From Scylla paramamosain (lineage: Eukaryota; Arthropoda; Malacostraca; Decapoda; Portunidae), in assembly GCF_035594125.1 (NCBI RefSeq), contig NC_087158.1:3427501-3491500 (forward strand): 64,000 nt of DNA, in the 5' to 3' direction. The notes under the pieces are model-generated. The model had not been told where the DNA came from. It saw only the letters and a program-made list of their open reading frames with translations, and did not search any database. This document shows, piece after piece, positions 29,559 through 41,009 of this stretch. Within the stretch, counting starts at the first letter, position 1. Each line of letters begins with the position of its first letter. Made by a program: the position numbers and the translations under genes.

Positions 29559-32530
29559 TTAGTATGCATCCAGAAAATGACTCTTTAGTTTGCTTTTGAA
29601 TTTGTGAATAGAGTGGACATTTTTGTATTGCGAGGGTAGTGAATTCCATATTGAGGGGCCTAGGTAGGAAGTCGAGCGGCAGAAGATACTAAGGCGATGG
29701 GTAGGTAGACAAAGGCGTTGTCTTTGTCGTGTTGTGTATTCATGTGGTGGAAGAGAGACATTAATTTGTTTTTTGTACATAGATGTTGCAATGGAAAGTT
29801 TTGTTATGTCTTCGAGTTTTAGAATTTTCATGCCTTTAAAGAGTGGAGCTGTGTGTTCAAGATATGAACTTTTTGTGATAATCCGTATTATTTTTTTATG
29901 AATGAGGTTAATGCAATTTAGGTGTGTAGCTTGAGTGTTAGCCCATATTGGATTACAATATTGTAGGTGTGGGTATATGTGGGCATAGTACATTGTTCTA
30001 AGGATCTCGGTAGGCATAAAATCCCTTATTTTATAGAGCATGGCAGTACAACGTGACAGTTTCTGGGAAATGTTAGTTGTGTGAAATTTAAATGTATGGT
30101 TTTCATCATAGGTTACTCCTAAGAATTTAAGTTTACTAGTTCTAGCTATTTGACTGTTTCTTATTATTAATTCTGGCAAGTTATTATCATTCTTGTTGGA
30201 GAATAGCATGAAGTAGGTTTTATCGCTGTTTATGGTAAGTCGGTTACTCAAACACCATTCATTTAATTTGTTAAGGTCTGCATTAGCTGAGTGGAATAAG
30301 GTATCATTAGTATGGCCAGTGAAATAGAGGGTCATGTCATCAGCAAAAAGAATGGTATGTGCATGGTCAAATGTTTGAACAACATCGTTGATATATATAA
30401 GGAACAGCATGGGTCCCAGGACACTTCCTTGTGGGACACCTGTAGTGATTTTTCTGACAGATGATTTGTAGCCTTCAAGATCTATCAGTTAGGTAAGTTT
30501 TAAACCAGGAGTGGATAGGGCCTCGAATGCCATAATGGTGAAGTTTTTTGAGAAGAATGTTGTGGTTAACTGTATCAAAAGCTTTGGAGAAGTCTACAAA
30601 GATAGATAATACAGATAATTTATTATCAAGAGATGAGTAAATGTGAGAGGAGAATTTATTGAGGGCATGGTAAGTATTTAAGCCTGGTCTGAACCCGTAC
30701 TGAGAGTCGCTTAGTATTTTGTATTTTTGCAGGTATGACAATAATCCATTTTTCATTAGGCTTTCAAATATTTTAGAGAATGCAGATAGCGTAGAGATAG
30801 GGCGGTAATTATTTGGGTCATTTGTGGGACCAGATTTATGGATAGGAGTAATGTTGGCATTTTTTAGGGTAGCGGGAAATATACCGGAGTTGAGTGATTG
30901 GTTGAAAAGTAATGAAATGGGGTAGGCAATCAGTGTACAATTTCGTTTTAATAAAGAAATAGGAATTTCTACAACATTTGACATCTTATTTTTTAGTTTC
31001 TTTATAATATTTATAATGTCCTGTGGGGAAACTGGTGGGATAGACATAGAATTTGGGTAGTTACCTCGCAGAAGGTCAGATGCACTTCTATTTGCTGGTG
31101 GGAGATTATTATTAAGTTTAGCTGCCATTTCACTGAAGTGTTCATTAAGGACCTCGGCTATTTGTTGTGGATTATTATGTGTTGTGTTGTTGAGACATAT
31201 ATTCGATATGTTAGTTTTTGGTAAATGCTTGCCAGATAGCTCATTAATAGTCTGCCAAATTTTCTTTGTGTTATGCCTAAAACTGTTAAAAATGTTCATG
31301 TAGTAATTTGTTTTGGCTGTCCTTATTATCCGAGTCACTCGATTACGGTATTGTGTATATGTATTATGGTCAATGGTCCCTAGTTTGTACATTTTGAATA
31401 GATTACTTTTATGTTTAATGGAGGCTAGTATATTTGGCGTTAACCAAGGATTACTGAGTCTTTTGGATGACACAAATTTAGTAACTTTTGGAAAATGTAT
31501 ATCATACAAATTATGAAGCGTTCTATTAAAGGTTTCAAAGTTTTCATCTATATTATTAGAAGTGAGAATGTCATTCCAGCTTATTGAAGCTAGATCAGAT
31601 GTGAACAAGTTATGATTGTGTGCATTAGAAATTCTAAAAGTTATTTTATGTTTAGTAGACAAGTTGGACATTAAGGATATGTTCAGAAAGATTGGGAGGT
31701 GGTCGGATATTGGATGGTGAATAATGCCTGAGATTGATAATGGTGTGTAATTCGTCCATATATGATCAAGAAGTGAGGGTTGGCCTAGCGTAGGATTATC
31801 AGGAAATCTGGTGGGACGAGATATATGTGGGAAATAGTTAAGAGCTTGCATGGTATTAAGGAAATTATTGGTTGGTTGATGGGAAGTGTGTTCTAGAAGA
31901 TTGATATTGAGATCACCAAGAAGAATGGTGTTGTTTTTTGTGAATGTGTTCTGAGTTAAGATGTCATTTAGTGCAAGTGAGAACTCTTCCACTGCAACAT
32001 GTTTACTATGTGGTCTATAGATGACGGAGATTATTAAGTTAGTTCGAAGGTTTAATTGCACAGAACAAATTTCCATGGTTTCATTTAAAAATGTATGTTG
32101 ATGAATGGGTTCAGAATGGATATCAGAGTTAATCAGTAAACTTACTTCTCCGTGTTCCTTGTTCATTCTCAAAGAGTGATATGTAGAGTAACCATCAAGA
32201 TGGTAGTGATGTTGGTTAGTGTCTTTAAGCCAGGTTTCTGTAAGTGCAATGACATGAGGTTGGATGCTCACAGTTTAAAAAAGATGTTAAGTTATCATAG
32301 TTTTTTTGAAGGGATCTAATGTTAAGGTGAAGGATGCTAAGGGAAGACTTAGGTATATTTGATGTAGTCTGTGTCTGTTGGTTATATTCTTCAATACTGT
32401 AATAATTTGATATGCTTGTTAGGTCTGTATGTCCATTTACGGTTCTAATTATGTCCAAACTAGTGTCATTTGGGTTTTCAGAGTTGTCAGTGATAATATC
32501 GTCATAAAGGGATGCATAAAGATTTTCCAT
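29559..32530 (-). pseudogene. non-LTR N ORF2: endonuclease and reverse transcriptase, two frameshifts
   Basis: Three adjoining frames make one ORF2. 32225-32530 holds the N-terminus and first endonuclease motif (LHLNIRSLQ). 30475-32271 holds the endonuclease (ALTETWL, GDLNINLLEH, ISDHLPIF) and RT to motif A (FVDFSKAFDTVNH). 29559-30410 holds motif C (FADDMTLYF) and the C-terminal domain (SIWNSLPSQYKNV). Motif B (GVPQGSVLGP) lies between the last two in a shifted frame at about 30430. All catalytic motifs are recognisable. It would nick target DNA and reverse transcribe its RNA in place. Confidence 0.85.
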
Positions 32531-33160
32531 GAATAGATGAAAAGGATGTGAATGATTAAAAAATGGTGATGGGATTGGTTATAAAAATAAAAGAGGTTTT
32601 CTGGCATTTTAAGGTATGCATAGTAGTTGTAATAATGTATCACAGTACGGCTACATCAATGGATAGAGGTGTGTTGGTGACTAAGTAATATATGGGTAGT
32701 ATATGCATTAGCAATGTTAGCATGAAATTGAATGGTAAATGTTCATGGTTGACAAAATGTGATAAATTATTTAGTTATCTCATAAATTCATACAATGTAG
32801 ACAGTGATAGAAAACTAGTGGTAGAGCCAGGTACAGGTTTTAAGAAGTAGTAGTACATGATTTTGTAGTAATAAAGTATGGGGAAAGGTAATGGATACAT
32901 ATTGCACATGAAGAATATTGCTAAGTAGTAGGAATAAAGAAGTGTCTGGTGCTGGACCATAATATACTCCCTTGAGGTCTACATTAGTATAAGTTGATTC
33001 TCTTTTAATACTGAAGACCCTGGTGTAAAATATATATGTCATAGGTTATTCACTTCTTTGGTCAAGTAGTGAGGTCCAGCATTGACATTTGTCGGGATAA
33101 ATAGCATGTTCTTATTCTTAAGGCATACAGATAAGGAATGAAACTGCAGTAGTAACAACT
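32531..33160 (-). other. ORF1-ORF2 spacer region of element N
   Basis: This AT-rich stretch of about 630 bp between the ORF1 stop and ORF2 has only short frames of no recognisable family. It may be an unusually long intergenic spacer or decayed sequence. Confidence 0.45.
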
Positions 33161-33479
33161 TTAACTGGATGGTTGAGCATTGTTCCTAAGAGCAGGGAAT
33201 TTGTCTAGGAAATTGTTAAGGTCCCATTCTGAGGTTATTGTGTGCTTTTGATTAGAACACCTGAGTTTTACACAGATTTTCCCATCACGAGTGTAGCACT
33301 GTTGAAACAAATCTCTGTGTTGTTTTCTTATGTTCCATATTGTCTTAAAAATAGAACGTCGCTTTGGGGTGAGAGATTCATTGATAAAAATGTTTGGTTT
33401 GACTGTGACACATGCACTTAACAATTCATCTTTTTTTTGGCGACTGTGAAGCTTGACAATTATAGGAGTCTTGACAGTT
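33161..33479 (-). pseudogene. non-LTR N ORF1, C-terminal fragment
   Basis: The frame at 33161-33424 (LTPKRRSIFKTIWNIRKQ ... TRDGKICVKL ... ITSEWDLNNFL) matches the C-terminal region common to ORF1 proteins of CR1-group elements. A preceding stretch in another frame (PIIVKLHSRQKKDELL) extends it to 33479. ORF1 proteins bind element RNA. The N-terminal part is missing because the copy is 5' truncated. Confidence 0.65.
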
Positions 33480-34348
33480 GGTAGCCAGACTTAAAAAGGA
33501 AATGGAATATCATGATAGTTTAGCAGAGGCAGAAGTTATGTTAGCTAAGACAAAAGCAGAGGCAGAAGCAATGTTCTCAAACAAGAAGAAAGAGAGATAT
33601 TTAGCAATCACTAGTGCAGAACTTAATGCTCTTAGCTTAGTTGAAGAAGAAGTAAAAATTCTTCCTGGTGATGATGAAAGTGTAGGGAAGCAAAGTAATC
33701 TTCAACAATACATAGTCACAAAATTAAATGAAAGCACAAGCAATTGCAAATCAACGAAGTGACAATGCCATGCCTCACAAATATGTTACATTCCATGACC
33801 TACAGGAACCTACACCCTGCAATACAGATAATGAATTGATGACAAATGAAGTAGATAGAAAAATAGTTAGTGAACCTCAAGCAATAAATCTCAACCCTAC
33901 AGCTCAAAGTTTTGTACTAAGTTCTCGTAGACACACTCATGATGTCAACATGCCTAATAATGTGAGACAGAATCATCAATCTTTTTCCCATCCTGGGGGA
34001 ACTTTTGCAATTAACACACCTGATCCCAAGTGGAGCCTCCCTCCAATAGAACCTAACATTTTTGATGGAGAGCCCATGGAGTTTCCAATTTGGTTAAAAA
34101 ACTTTGAAACTTACATAGAATCTAGAACTTCTATTAGCAGAGAGAGACTTGCCTACTTAAACAGGTATACAACTGGTGAGGCAAAGGATGCTATTAAAAT
34201 GTTAATGCACTTTAACTCCGATGCTGACTATGGGCAAGCAAAGAAAATTCTTAGGGATAGATTTGGAAACAAAAGTATCATAGCTGATGCTTACACAAAA
34301 AAGTTAATGAACTGGCTACCAATCTCTCTGCATAATGGTCCAGCATAA
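33480..34348 (+). pseudogene. BEL-1 gag, central part with DUF1759-like domain
   Basis: It resumes with a coiled-coil-like stretch (ARLKKEMEYHDSLAEAEVML), shifts frame near 33730, and continues into a gag core of the DUF1759 type (PIEPNIFDGEPMEFPIWLKN, YLNRYTTGEAKDAIKMLM, ILRDRFGN). This domain is characteristic of Pao/BEL gag. The frame stops at 34346. Confidence 0.82.
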
Positions 34349-34415
34349 ACAGCATTCTCAGATTTTTTGAAGTGCTGTCTAGCTGCAATGAAACGACCCT
34401 AGAGAGCAGAGAAAG

Positions 34416-35156
34416 GTGCTAGCAAAACTCTCTGATCATATTGTTCATGACCGGAGAAAGCAAGAAATGACATATCCTGATACTAACAGTAATAGCAACA
34501 CTCCTAGTAGTGATGAAGAGCACCACCCACCCTTTGAAATGTTATGTGAATTTATCCAGAAGGAAGCAAAAGGAGCAAGCAATCCCTTTGTTTCCTGGGA
34601 TTCAGTAAATAGGGAAGTAAATGATTGGATCAAAACTCAAACAAAAGCAGCCAATTGGAAACCAAGGGAATCAAACACCATGACAAAAAATAGAGGGAAT
34701 AGGTCTTTCATAATTAAATCAATTGTGGAAAAACCAGTATGCTCATGCCAAAGTAAAGTAAGTGTGCAAGCCAACAAACAGTATCCCAAGGAGCAGGAAA
34801 GGAAAGGACGGTTCTGTCACTACTGTACAAAGGATCATGATTTAGATGATTGCAAGGAATTTGCCAAACTTGACGGTAATACCAGGTACACATTTGCTAA
34901 AGAAAGATGGTTATGTACAGGGTGTTTAAAAATGGGTCACAAGGGAAAGGATCGTAGAAAGAAAGTTTGTAAAGTATGTCAGAGATACCATCCCACAGCT
35001 CTTCACAATGATGAAATGACAAGAAATGAGAGCCAAAGAGTGCTAGAACAAGCAACTCAGCCTAAAAGTGATAAACCCACAACAGTAGTAGAAAATAAAG
35101 TCAAAATGACAGAATCAGTGACACATGACATGCACACCATGATAGTTCCTGCATAG
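34416..35156 (+). pseudogene. BEL-1 gag C-terminal zinc knuckles
   Basis: The frame holds the rest of gag with cysteine motifs FCHYCTKDHDLDDC (C-x2-C-x3-H-x4-C) and CTGCLKMGHKGKD, followed by CKVCQRYHPTALH. This paired arrangement is usual at the gag-protease boundary of Pao elements. A stop at 35154 separates it from the protease, which in an intact element follows in frame. Confidence 0.8.
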
Positions 35157-35618
35157 TTACATCATGTTAGTAATAAAGAGAATAAAGTTTTAGTATATGC
35201 CCTGCTGGATGACCAGCCTGATGCTTCATTCATCAAGGAAAGCACTCTGAATAAATTGGGAGTTAGCGGACCATCAGTGTCACTTAATATCCACACAATA
35301 AATGGAAAACAAATCACTGATTCTACCAGAATTCATGGACTTAAAGTGAGAGGTTGTTATGAAGAAGTGGGAATACTAATCTCTTCAGCATATTCAACAG
35401 AAAACATTTCAGCTGGATGGAGTCAGATACCAAGGCCTGAGACTGCTTGTGACTGGCCCCACTTAAAGGCAATCTCTGATAAACTAATGAAATATGACCC
35501 AAAAGTTGACATAGGACTCCTCATTGGTCTTGATTGTGCAGAAGCCATTATGGCAGAAGGGCAAATAGCAGGTGATAGTAAGAAGCATCCCTATGCTCGT
35601 AGGACAGAGCTAGGTTAG
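35157..35618 (+). pseudogene. BEL-1 aspartic protease (DUF1758-like)
   Basis: After the gag stop the region reads VYALLDDQPDASFI, the DUF1758 active-site pattern of Pao proteases. LGVSGPSVSLNIHTI and VDIGLLIGLDCAEAI follow. It would cleave the gag-pol polyprotein. A stop at about 35616 ends the frame before the pol connection. Confidence 0.75.
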
Positions 35619-35654
35619 GGGATCATTGGTAAAATCTCACCCCATTCAAGTCCA

Positions 35655-37395
35655 GTGGAGGATACAGTGGTAGTCAACAGAACAGTGACACAAGAAGTAG
35701 AAATCAATGAAGAAAAGAGGGTTAATTTCTTAGTGGTTCCTACTAAAACCAAAGAGATGATTAATCCTTCTCAAGTGAGAGATATGTTTGAACTTGACTT
35801 TAGTGATAGAAAGTCATCTGACACTCCATTATCATATGAAGATAAAAGGTTTATGAGTAAGATGAAAGAAGGAGTACATCAGCTGAAGGATGGTCATTAT
35901 GATTTGCCCCTTCCTCTTAAAGATGATAATGTCAAGCTTCCAAACAACAAACTATTAGCAGAGCAGACTCAAGAAGTTAAAAGCTAAACTTGAGAAGGAT
36001 AATCAACACAAAGGTGATTACAGGGTGTTTATGGATGATATGATTACCAACAAAGGATTTATTCAGGAATGATGGTAAGATCTGGTACATCATGGAGTCT
36101 ATCATCTGAGAAAGCCAAAGAAGTTGAGAGTTGTATTTGACTGTAGTGCAAACTACAGGAATCAGTCATTAAACAGTCACTTGTTACAAGGCCCAGACCT
36201 TACCAACAAACTTATTGGAGTGTTGTGTAGGTTTAGGCAAGAAAGCATTGCACTTGTATGTGATATAGAAGCAATGTACCATCAAGTGAAGGTCAACCCA
36301 GAACACAGAGACATGTTAAGATTCCTTTGGTGGAAAAATGGTGACCTTAATAATGAGATAGCTGAATACAGGATGACAGCTCACCTGTTTGGAGCTACAT
36401 CATCTCCAAGTGTAGATAACTTTGCACTTAAGAAAGCTGCAGATGACTATGGGTGTGGATCTGATGCAGCCAAGTTTGTAAGAAACAACTTTTATGTTGA
36501 TGATGGTTTGAAGTCAGTAGCTACAATGGATGAAGCTGTCACTCTTATTCAGCAAAGCAAACAATTATGTTACAAGGGAGGTTTTAACCTTCATAAGTTC
36601 TTGTCAAACAACAAAGATGCATTAGCAGCAACCTCTCCTCATGAGAGAGCAGATGGAGTTAAAAGTTTGGATTTTAGTAAGAATGAAGACATACTGCCTA
36701 TAGAAAGAATTTTGGGAGTTGAGTGGTGCATAGAATCTGACACATTTCAATTCAGAATAAAGCTGAAAGACAAGCCACTCACCAGGAGAGGCATTCTGTC
36801 AACAGTGAGCTCTATATATAATCCATTATGTCTAGTGTCACCTCTCATACTGACTGGAAAGCAAATTTTACAAGAATTGTGTAAGAATGCAGTTGAATGG
36901 GATGATGAGGTGTCAGAGTATGTCAAACCTAAATGGATAAAATGGAAAGATGAGCTGCACAAACTAGACCAGCTAAAGGTACCTAGATGTTACGAGCCTG
37001 ATGACTTTGGGGAAGTAGAAAAGGTTGAACTCCATCACTTTTCAGATGCCTGCCAAGAGGGACATGGCCAGTGCTTATTTATTAGATTAATTAGCAACAC
37101 TGGCCAAATTCATTGTGCATTAGTAATGGCAAAGTCACGTGTCACACCTCTAAAAACTATGACAATTCCCGGACTAGAACTATCAGCAGCAGTGGTATCA
37201 GTTAGAATCCATGAACTCTTAAAGGGAGAACTTGAGTATAATAATGTGGAAGAAGTATTTTGGACAGACAGCAAAGTAGTCCTTGGTTACATTGCAAATG
37301 AAGCAAAGAGATTCCATGTATATGTTGCAAATAGAGTAGAAACAATTAGAGATCACACTTCACCAGATCAGTGGAAATTTGTAGACACAGTATAA
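35655..37395 (+). pseudogene. BEL-1 reverse transcriptase and RNase H
   Basis: The frame at 35655-35987 is the Pao RT N-terminal region (LPLPLKDDNVKLPNN). A damaged gap of about 130 bp follows. 36124-37395 gives RVVFDCSA, motif A ([11 protein letters not shown]), the Pao-type LFGATSSP, motif C ([10 protein letters not shown]), and then RNase H ([37 protein letters not shown]). The catalytic residues of RT and RNase H are present in the 423-codon open frame, so this part is well preserved. Confidence 0.88.
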
Positions 37396-38280
37396 ACCAG
37401 CAGATCATGCATCTAGAGGCATGACAGCAGATGAATTGTGTAATAGCAAGGTCTGGTGGAATGGCCCAGAATTCCTTTGGCGACATAGCCATTCTTAGTA
37501 CATGGTCATAAATGAAAATGACCCTGAAGTGAAGAAAGTTGCATGCCATGCTGTAGGTACACAACAGCCCATAGATATACTAGAAAGACTTGAGTATATT
37601 TCTGATTGGTTTAAAGCAAAGAGGGCAGTTGCTGAATGCCTCAAGCTTCTGAACAGTTTCAAATGAAAAGGCAGTACTAAAGTAAAAGGAGACACATATG
37701 AACTAGTAAATGTAGCAGAAGTGTCAGAAGCTCAAAATTGAATTATAAAACAACTGCAAGCAGAGGCATTCCAAAAGGAGATAAATGCACTGAAATCAGC
37801 TGCTAGCCATAATTTTTTTTTAAATTAAAGGGGACAATGGCAAAGAAGCAAAAGTGTTAGACAAGACCAGTTCCCTCTATAAGTTAGATCCCTTCATTGA
37901 TAAAAATGGTATCATGAGGGTAGGAGGAAGATTAAAGCTTTCTAACCTGACATGAAACCAAGCATCCAGTCATCCTTCCCAAAACATCACACATAATCCA
38001 GCTGATAATATGCCTTCACCACAAAAGAACAAATCAAGGCAGGGACACTGGTTTCAGACTGTAATCTCGACAAACAGGGAAGATGTGCAAAGGCAAACAG
38101 GACCATCATAGAGAGGCCAGTACATAGTCTAGTATTGCTGTTAGAAGGTAATGCACAATAATAGACTGGAGCCTCCCCGCCATGGAGCCAGTGTAACAAA
38201 CATATTATGTGCTAATCCTATTTTTTTTTTTTAAGGCACATACTAATGTTAATTTAAGGTAAATTGTTACACAATTTAGG
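37396..38280 (+). pseudogene. BEL-1 pol C-terminal remnant (integrase decayed)
   Basis: After the RNase H frame stops, recognisable pieces continue in mixed frames (KPADHASRGMTADEL, VWWNGPEFL, ILERLEYISDWFKAKRAVAE). They match the connection and integrase N-terminus of Pao pol. No DDE catalytic core is recognisable before the 3' LTR, so it was probably deleted. Confidence 0.65.
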
Positions 38281-38288
38281 GGGAGCCA

Positions 38289-38531
38289 TGTTACTGTATG
38301 TAAAACGTATGTACCTCACGTCATTACTCCTTGGTAATCATAAGTGAAATGTCCATAGTTTTCTATTTGCATGAAGACGTGTAATATGTGTAAGTATCAG
38401 TATTCAATGCTATATTAAGCACCAAAGCCGATGCTCACTTGTTATTAGAGTGTGGTCAACCCACTGGTCGCCTGCAGGCGTCACTCACGGCCAAGTCGCG
38501 CTCAGACAGGTAAGAAGGTGACTGAGGTAAT
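38289..38531 (+). mobile_element. BEL-1 3' LTR, first half
   Basis: It starts TGTTACTGTATGTAAAACG directly after the purine tract and matches the 5' LTR to GTGACTGAGGTAA, where element A9 interrupts it. The second half resumes at about 42565. Confidence 0.9.
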
Positions 38532-38635
38532 TTTTTTTTTTTTATGTAGGATGGACACTGGCCAAGGGCAACAAAAATCCAATAAAAAAAAATATGCCCA
38601 CTGAAATACAAGTCCCATAAAAGGGTCAAAGCAGT

Positions 38636-39734
38636 GGTCAAAAATTGATGTATAAGTGTCTTGAAACCTCCTTCTTGAAGGAATTCAAGTCATAGGAAGG
38701 TGGAAATACAGAAGCAGGCAGGGAGTTCCAGAGTTTACCAGAGAAAGGGATGAATGATTGAGAATACTGGTTAACTCTTGCATTAGAGAGGTGGACAGAA
38801 TAGGGGTGAGAGAAAGAAGAAAGTCTTGTGCAGCGAGGCCGCGGAAGGAGGGGAGGCATGCAGTTAGCAAGATCAAAAGAGCAGTTAGCATGAAAATAGC
38901 GGTAGAAGACAGCTAGAGATACAACATTGTGGCGGTGAGAGAGAGGCTGAAGATAGTCAGTTAGAGGAGAGGAGTTGATGAAATGAAAACCTTTGATTCC
39001 ACCCTGTCTAGAAGAGCAGTATGAGTGGAACCTCCCCAGACATGTGAAGCATACTCCATACATGGACGGATAAGGCCCTTGTACAGAGTTAGCAGCTGGG
39101 GTGGTGAGAAAAACTGAAGGAGACGTCTCAGAACGCCTAACGTCATAGAAGCTGTTTTAGCTAGAGATGAGATGTGAAGTTTCCAGTTCAGATTATAAGT
39201 AAAGAACAGACCGAGGATGTTCAGTGTAGAAGAGGGGGACAGTTGAGTGTCATTGAAGAAGAGGGGACAGTTGTCTGGAAGGTTGTGTCGAGTTGATAGA
39301 TGGAGGAATTGAGTTTTTGAGGCATTGAACAATACCAAGTTTGTTCTGCCCCAATCAGAAATTTTAGAAAGATCAGAAGTCAAGCATTCTGTGGCTTCCC
39401 TGCGTGATATGTTTACCTCCTGAAGGGTTGGACGTCTATGAAAAGACGTGGAAAAGTGCAGGGTGGTATCATCAGCGTAGGAGTGGATAGGACAAGAAGT
39501 TTGGTTTAGAAGATCATTAATGAATAATAAGAAGAGAGTGGGTGACAGGACAGAACCCTGAGGAACACCACTGTTAATAGACTTAGAAGAAGAACAGTGA
39601 CCATCTACCACAGCAGCAATAGAACGGTCAGAAAGGAAACTTGAGATGAAGTTACAGAGAGAAGGATAGAAGCCATAGGAGGGTAGTTTGGAAATCAAAG
39701 CTTTGTGCCAGACTCTATCAAAAAGCTTTTGATA
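38636..39734 (-). pseudogene. A9 reverse transcriptase palm and C-terminus
   Basis: The frame at 38961-39698 carries SGVPQGSVLSP and YADDTTLHF. The frame at 38638-39063 carries the C-terminal domain ending FKKEVSRHLYINF. One frameshift near 38985 separates them. Palm motif A lay at the E1 insertion point (AFD codons next to the GATA target), so the insertion cuts the gene between RT motif A and the rest. Confidence 0.82.
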
Positions 39735-41005
39735 TTTAGTGCCCTCTAAGGGGTGTGAGTTCCCTTGTGGCAGACGATGATACAGATCCTAACACTGGAT
39801 TAAAAGAAATACAAATACTGACACTTTTATAGATTTTTAATAAATAATGGAATAATCCGAAATAATAATAATAAAAAGAAAGGAATTCAGAAATACAAAA
39901 TAAATGGTAGCGTACTCTTCAGTTACATAATTCAGAAATACAAAATAAATGGTAGCGTACTCTTCAGTTACATAAAAAACTACGATGGAGATATTTTCGC
40001 GACTACTGAGTTGCGGGGGAGACCAGAGAATAAATAAATAAACAACAAATATAACCAAAAAGTATGTATAGACCTGAGGACAGTCTCACACGGTGATCTC
40101 GAACCAGGTGGTTTCACTAGTCACATGGAGAAAACCAACAAAAAAAGAACGAAAAAATGCGAATATCTATCCACTCAGAAATAGTTTATCAACAGGAATA
40201 TCTGAGGAGAATCCAAGAGAGTCTGGCTTTAGTAAAATTATTGTTAAACAAACACTTACTTAATATTACAGGAATGGAGGAGGAGATTATCAGACTGCAT
40301 GCTCACCTGAGGAGAATCCAAGAGAGTCTGGCTTTGCTTGTGAGGAAATCGGCGGGAAACTAAGGATAAAGGTTTCCAATGGGGAAATTTATTAAGAGTT
40401 ATAATTTTGTTTTTAGTGGGGGGGGCGACTAGGTTGTGAGTTCAGGGATGAAAAATATGAATAATTAAGTTAGTTTACTTTATAGTTGTTATTTTAAGAA
40501 GTTTAATTCAATGGACTTTTGAAATCAATTGGGGAATTAGTCAAAGTCTGGTATCTCTTCCCGGCTTGTGTAGCAACAGGGGTAAGAGGACGGCGAAGCA
40601 AAGAAGACTTATCAGATTCGTCAACCTCATTTGCGCGGCGTAATTATCTGGGATTTGTTTGAGCTGGTTTAAGACCTTACCATTATAGAATTAATTTTAT
40701 CGTATTAAGGGCTCCCCATTCTCTGGGATTAAGTGAAAAATTCGCCTCTATAACCTGGCCAAGCAGGAGAAATTACGTTTATTCACGGGGTAAATTTATT
40801 ATAGAAGTGGTCAACACAGTGACGCTGAGAGGGGGGGGGGAAAAAGCAAGGACAAAAGGACACTGAGGAGAGGAGGGGAAGGGGGGGGGTTAGTCACATG
40901 GTACTGAGACTCTGGTCATCCCCGCACATTACATGGGCCTTAGCCTAAAAAAAAAAAAAAAAAAAAAAAAGTAGAAATATACATAATTATTTTTCCAGCA
41001 CTACA
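39735..41005. mobile_element. element E copy 1 (E1), 4-bp target duplication
   Basis: The 1271-bp insert begins TTTAGTGCCCTC and ends CAGCACTACA. It is flanked by GATA on both sides (39731-39734 and 41006-41009). The ends form a short imperfect inverted repeat (TTTAGTGC against TGTAGTGC). It contains two copies of a 45-bp tandem unit (39884-39973), two GAGGAGAATCCAAGAGAG motifs and a G-rich stretch near 40830-40890, with no recognisable protein. It could be a non-autonomous DNA transposon or a large solo LTR. Confidence 0.85.
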
Positions 41006-41009
41006 GATA

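Larger units (their letters stand above)
29112..33479 (-). mobile_element. CR1/L2-like non-LTR retrotransposon N, inserted in BEL-1 gag
   Basis: On the minus strand it holds the C-terminal part of ORF1, a gap of about 600 bp, ORF2 (endonuclease and RT), a 3' UTR and a 3' end made of four TTAAACACT units (29116-29151). Short tandem repeats at the 3' end, instead of poly-A, are a hallmark of the CR1/L2 group. The 5' end is truncated within ORF1 at 33479, where BEL-1 gag resumes. Few lesions are visible, so it is among the younger insertions here. Confidence 0.85.
28211..38288 (+). mobile_element. BEL/Pao retrotransposon BEL-1, internal region
   Basis: The internal region carries leader, gag (split by a non-LTR insertion), protease, RT-RNase H and a remnant of integrase, then a purine-rich tract TTTAGGGGGAGC directly before the 3' LTR. 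A possible primer-binding site TGGCTCCACATG lies 28 bp after the 5' LTR, farther than usual, so that call is weak. Many stops break the frame. The integrase catalytic core is missing. Confidence 0.88.

Noticed and set aside
40157..40363. Short frame with LRRIQESLAL repeats in element E (also at 49092-49388)
   Set aside because: The repetition is due to a tandem DNA repeat. Its length changes between copies and no start or domain supports coding.
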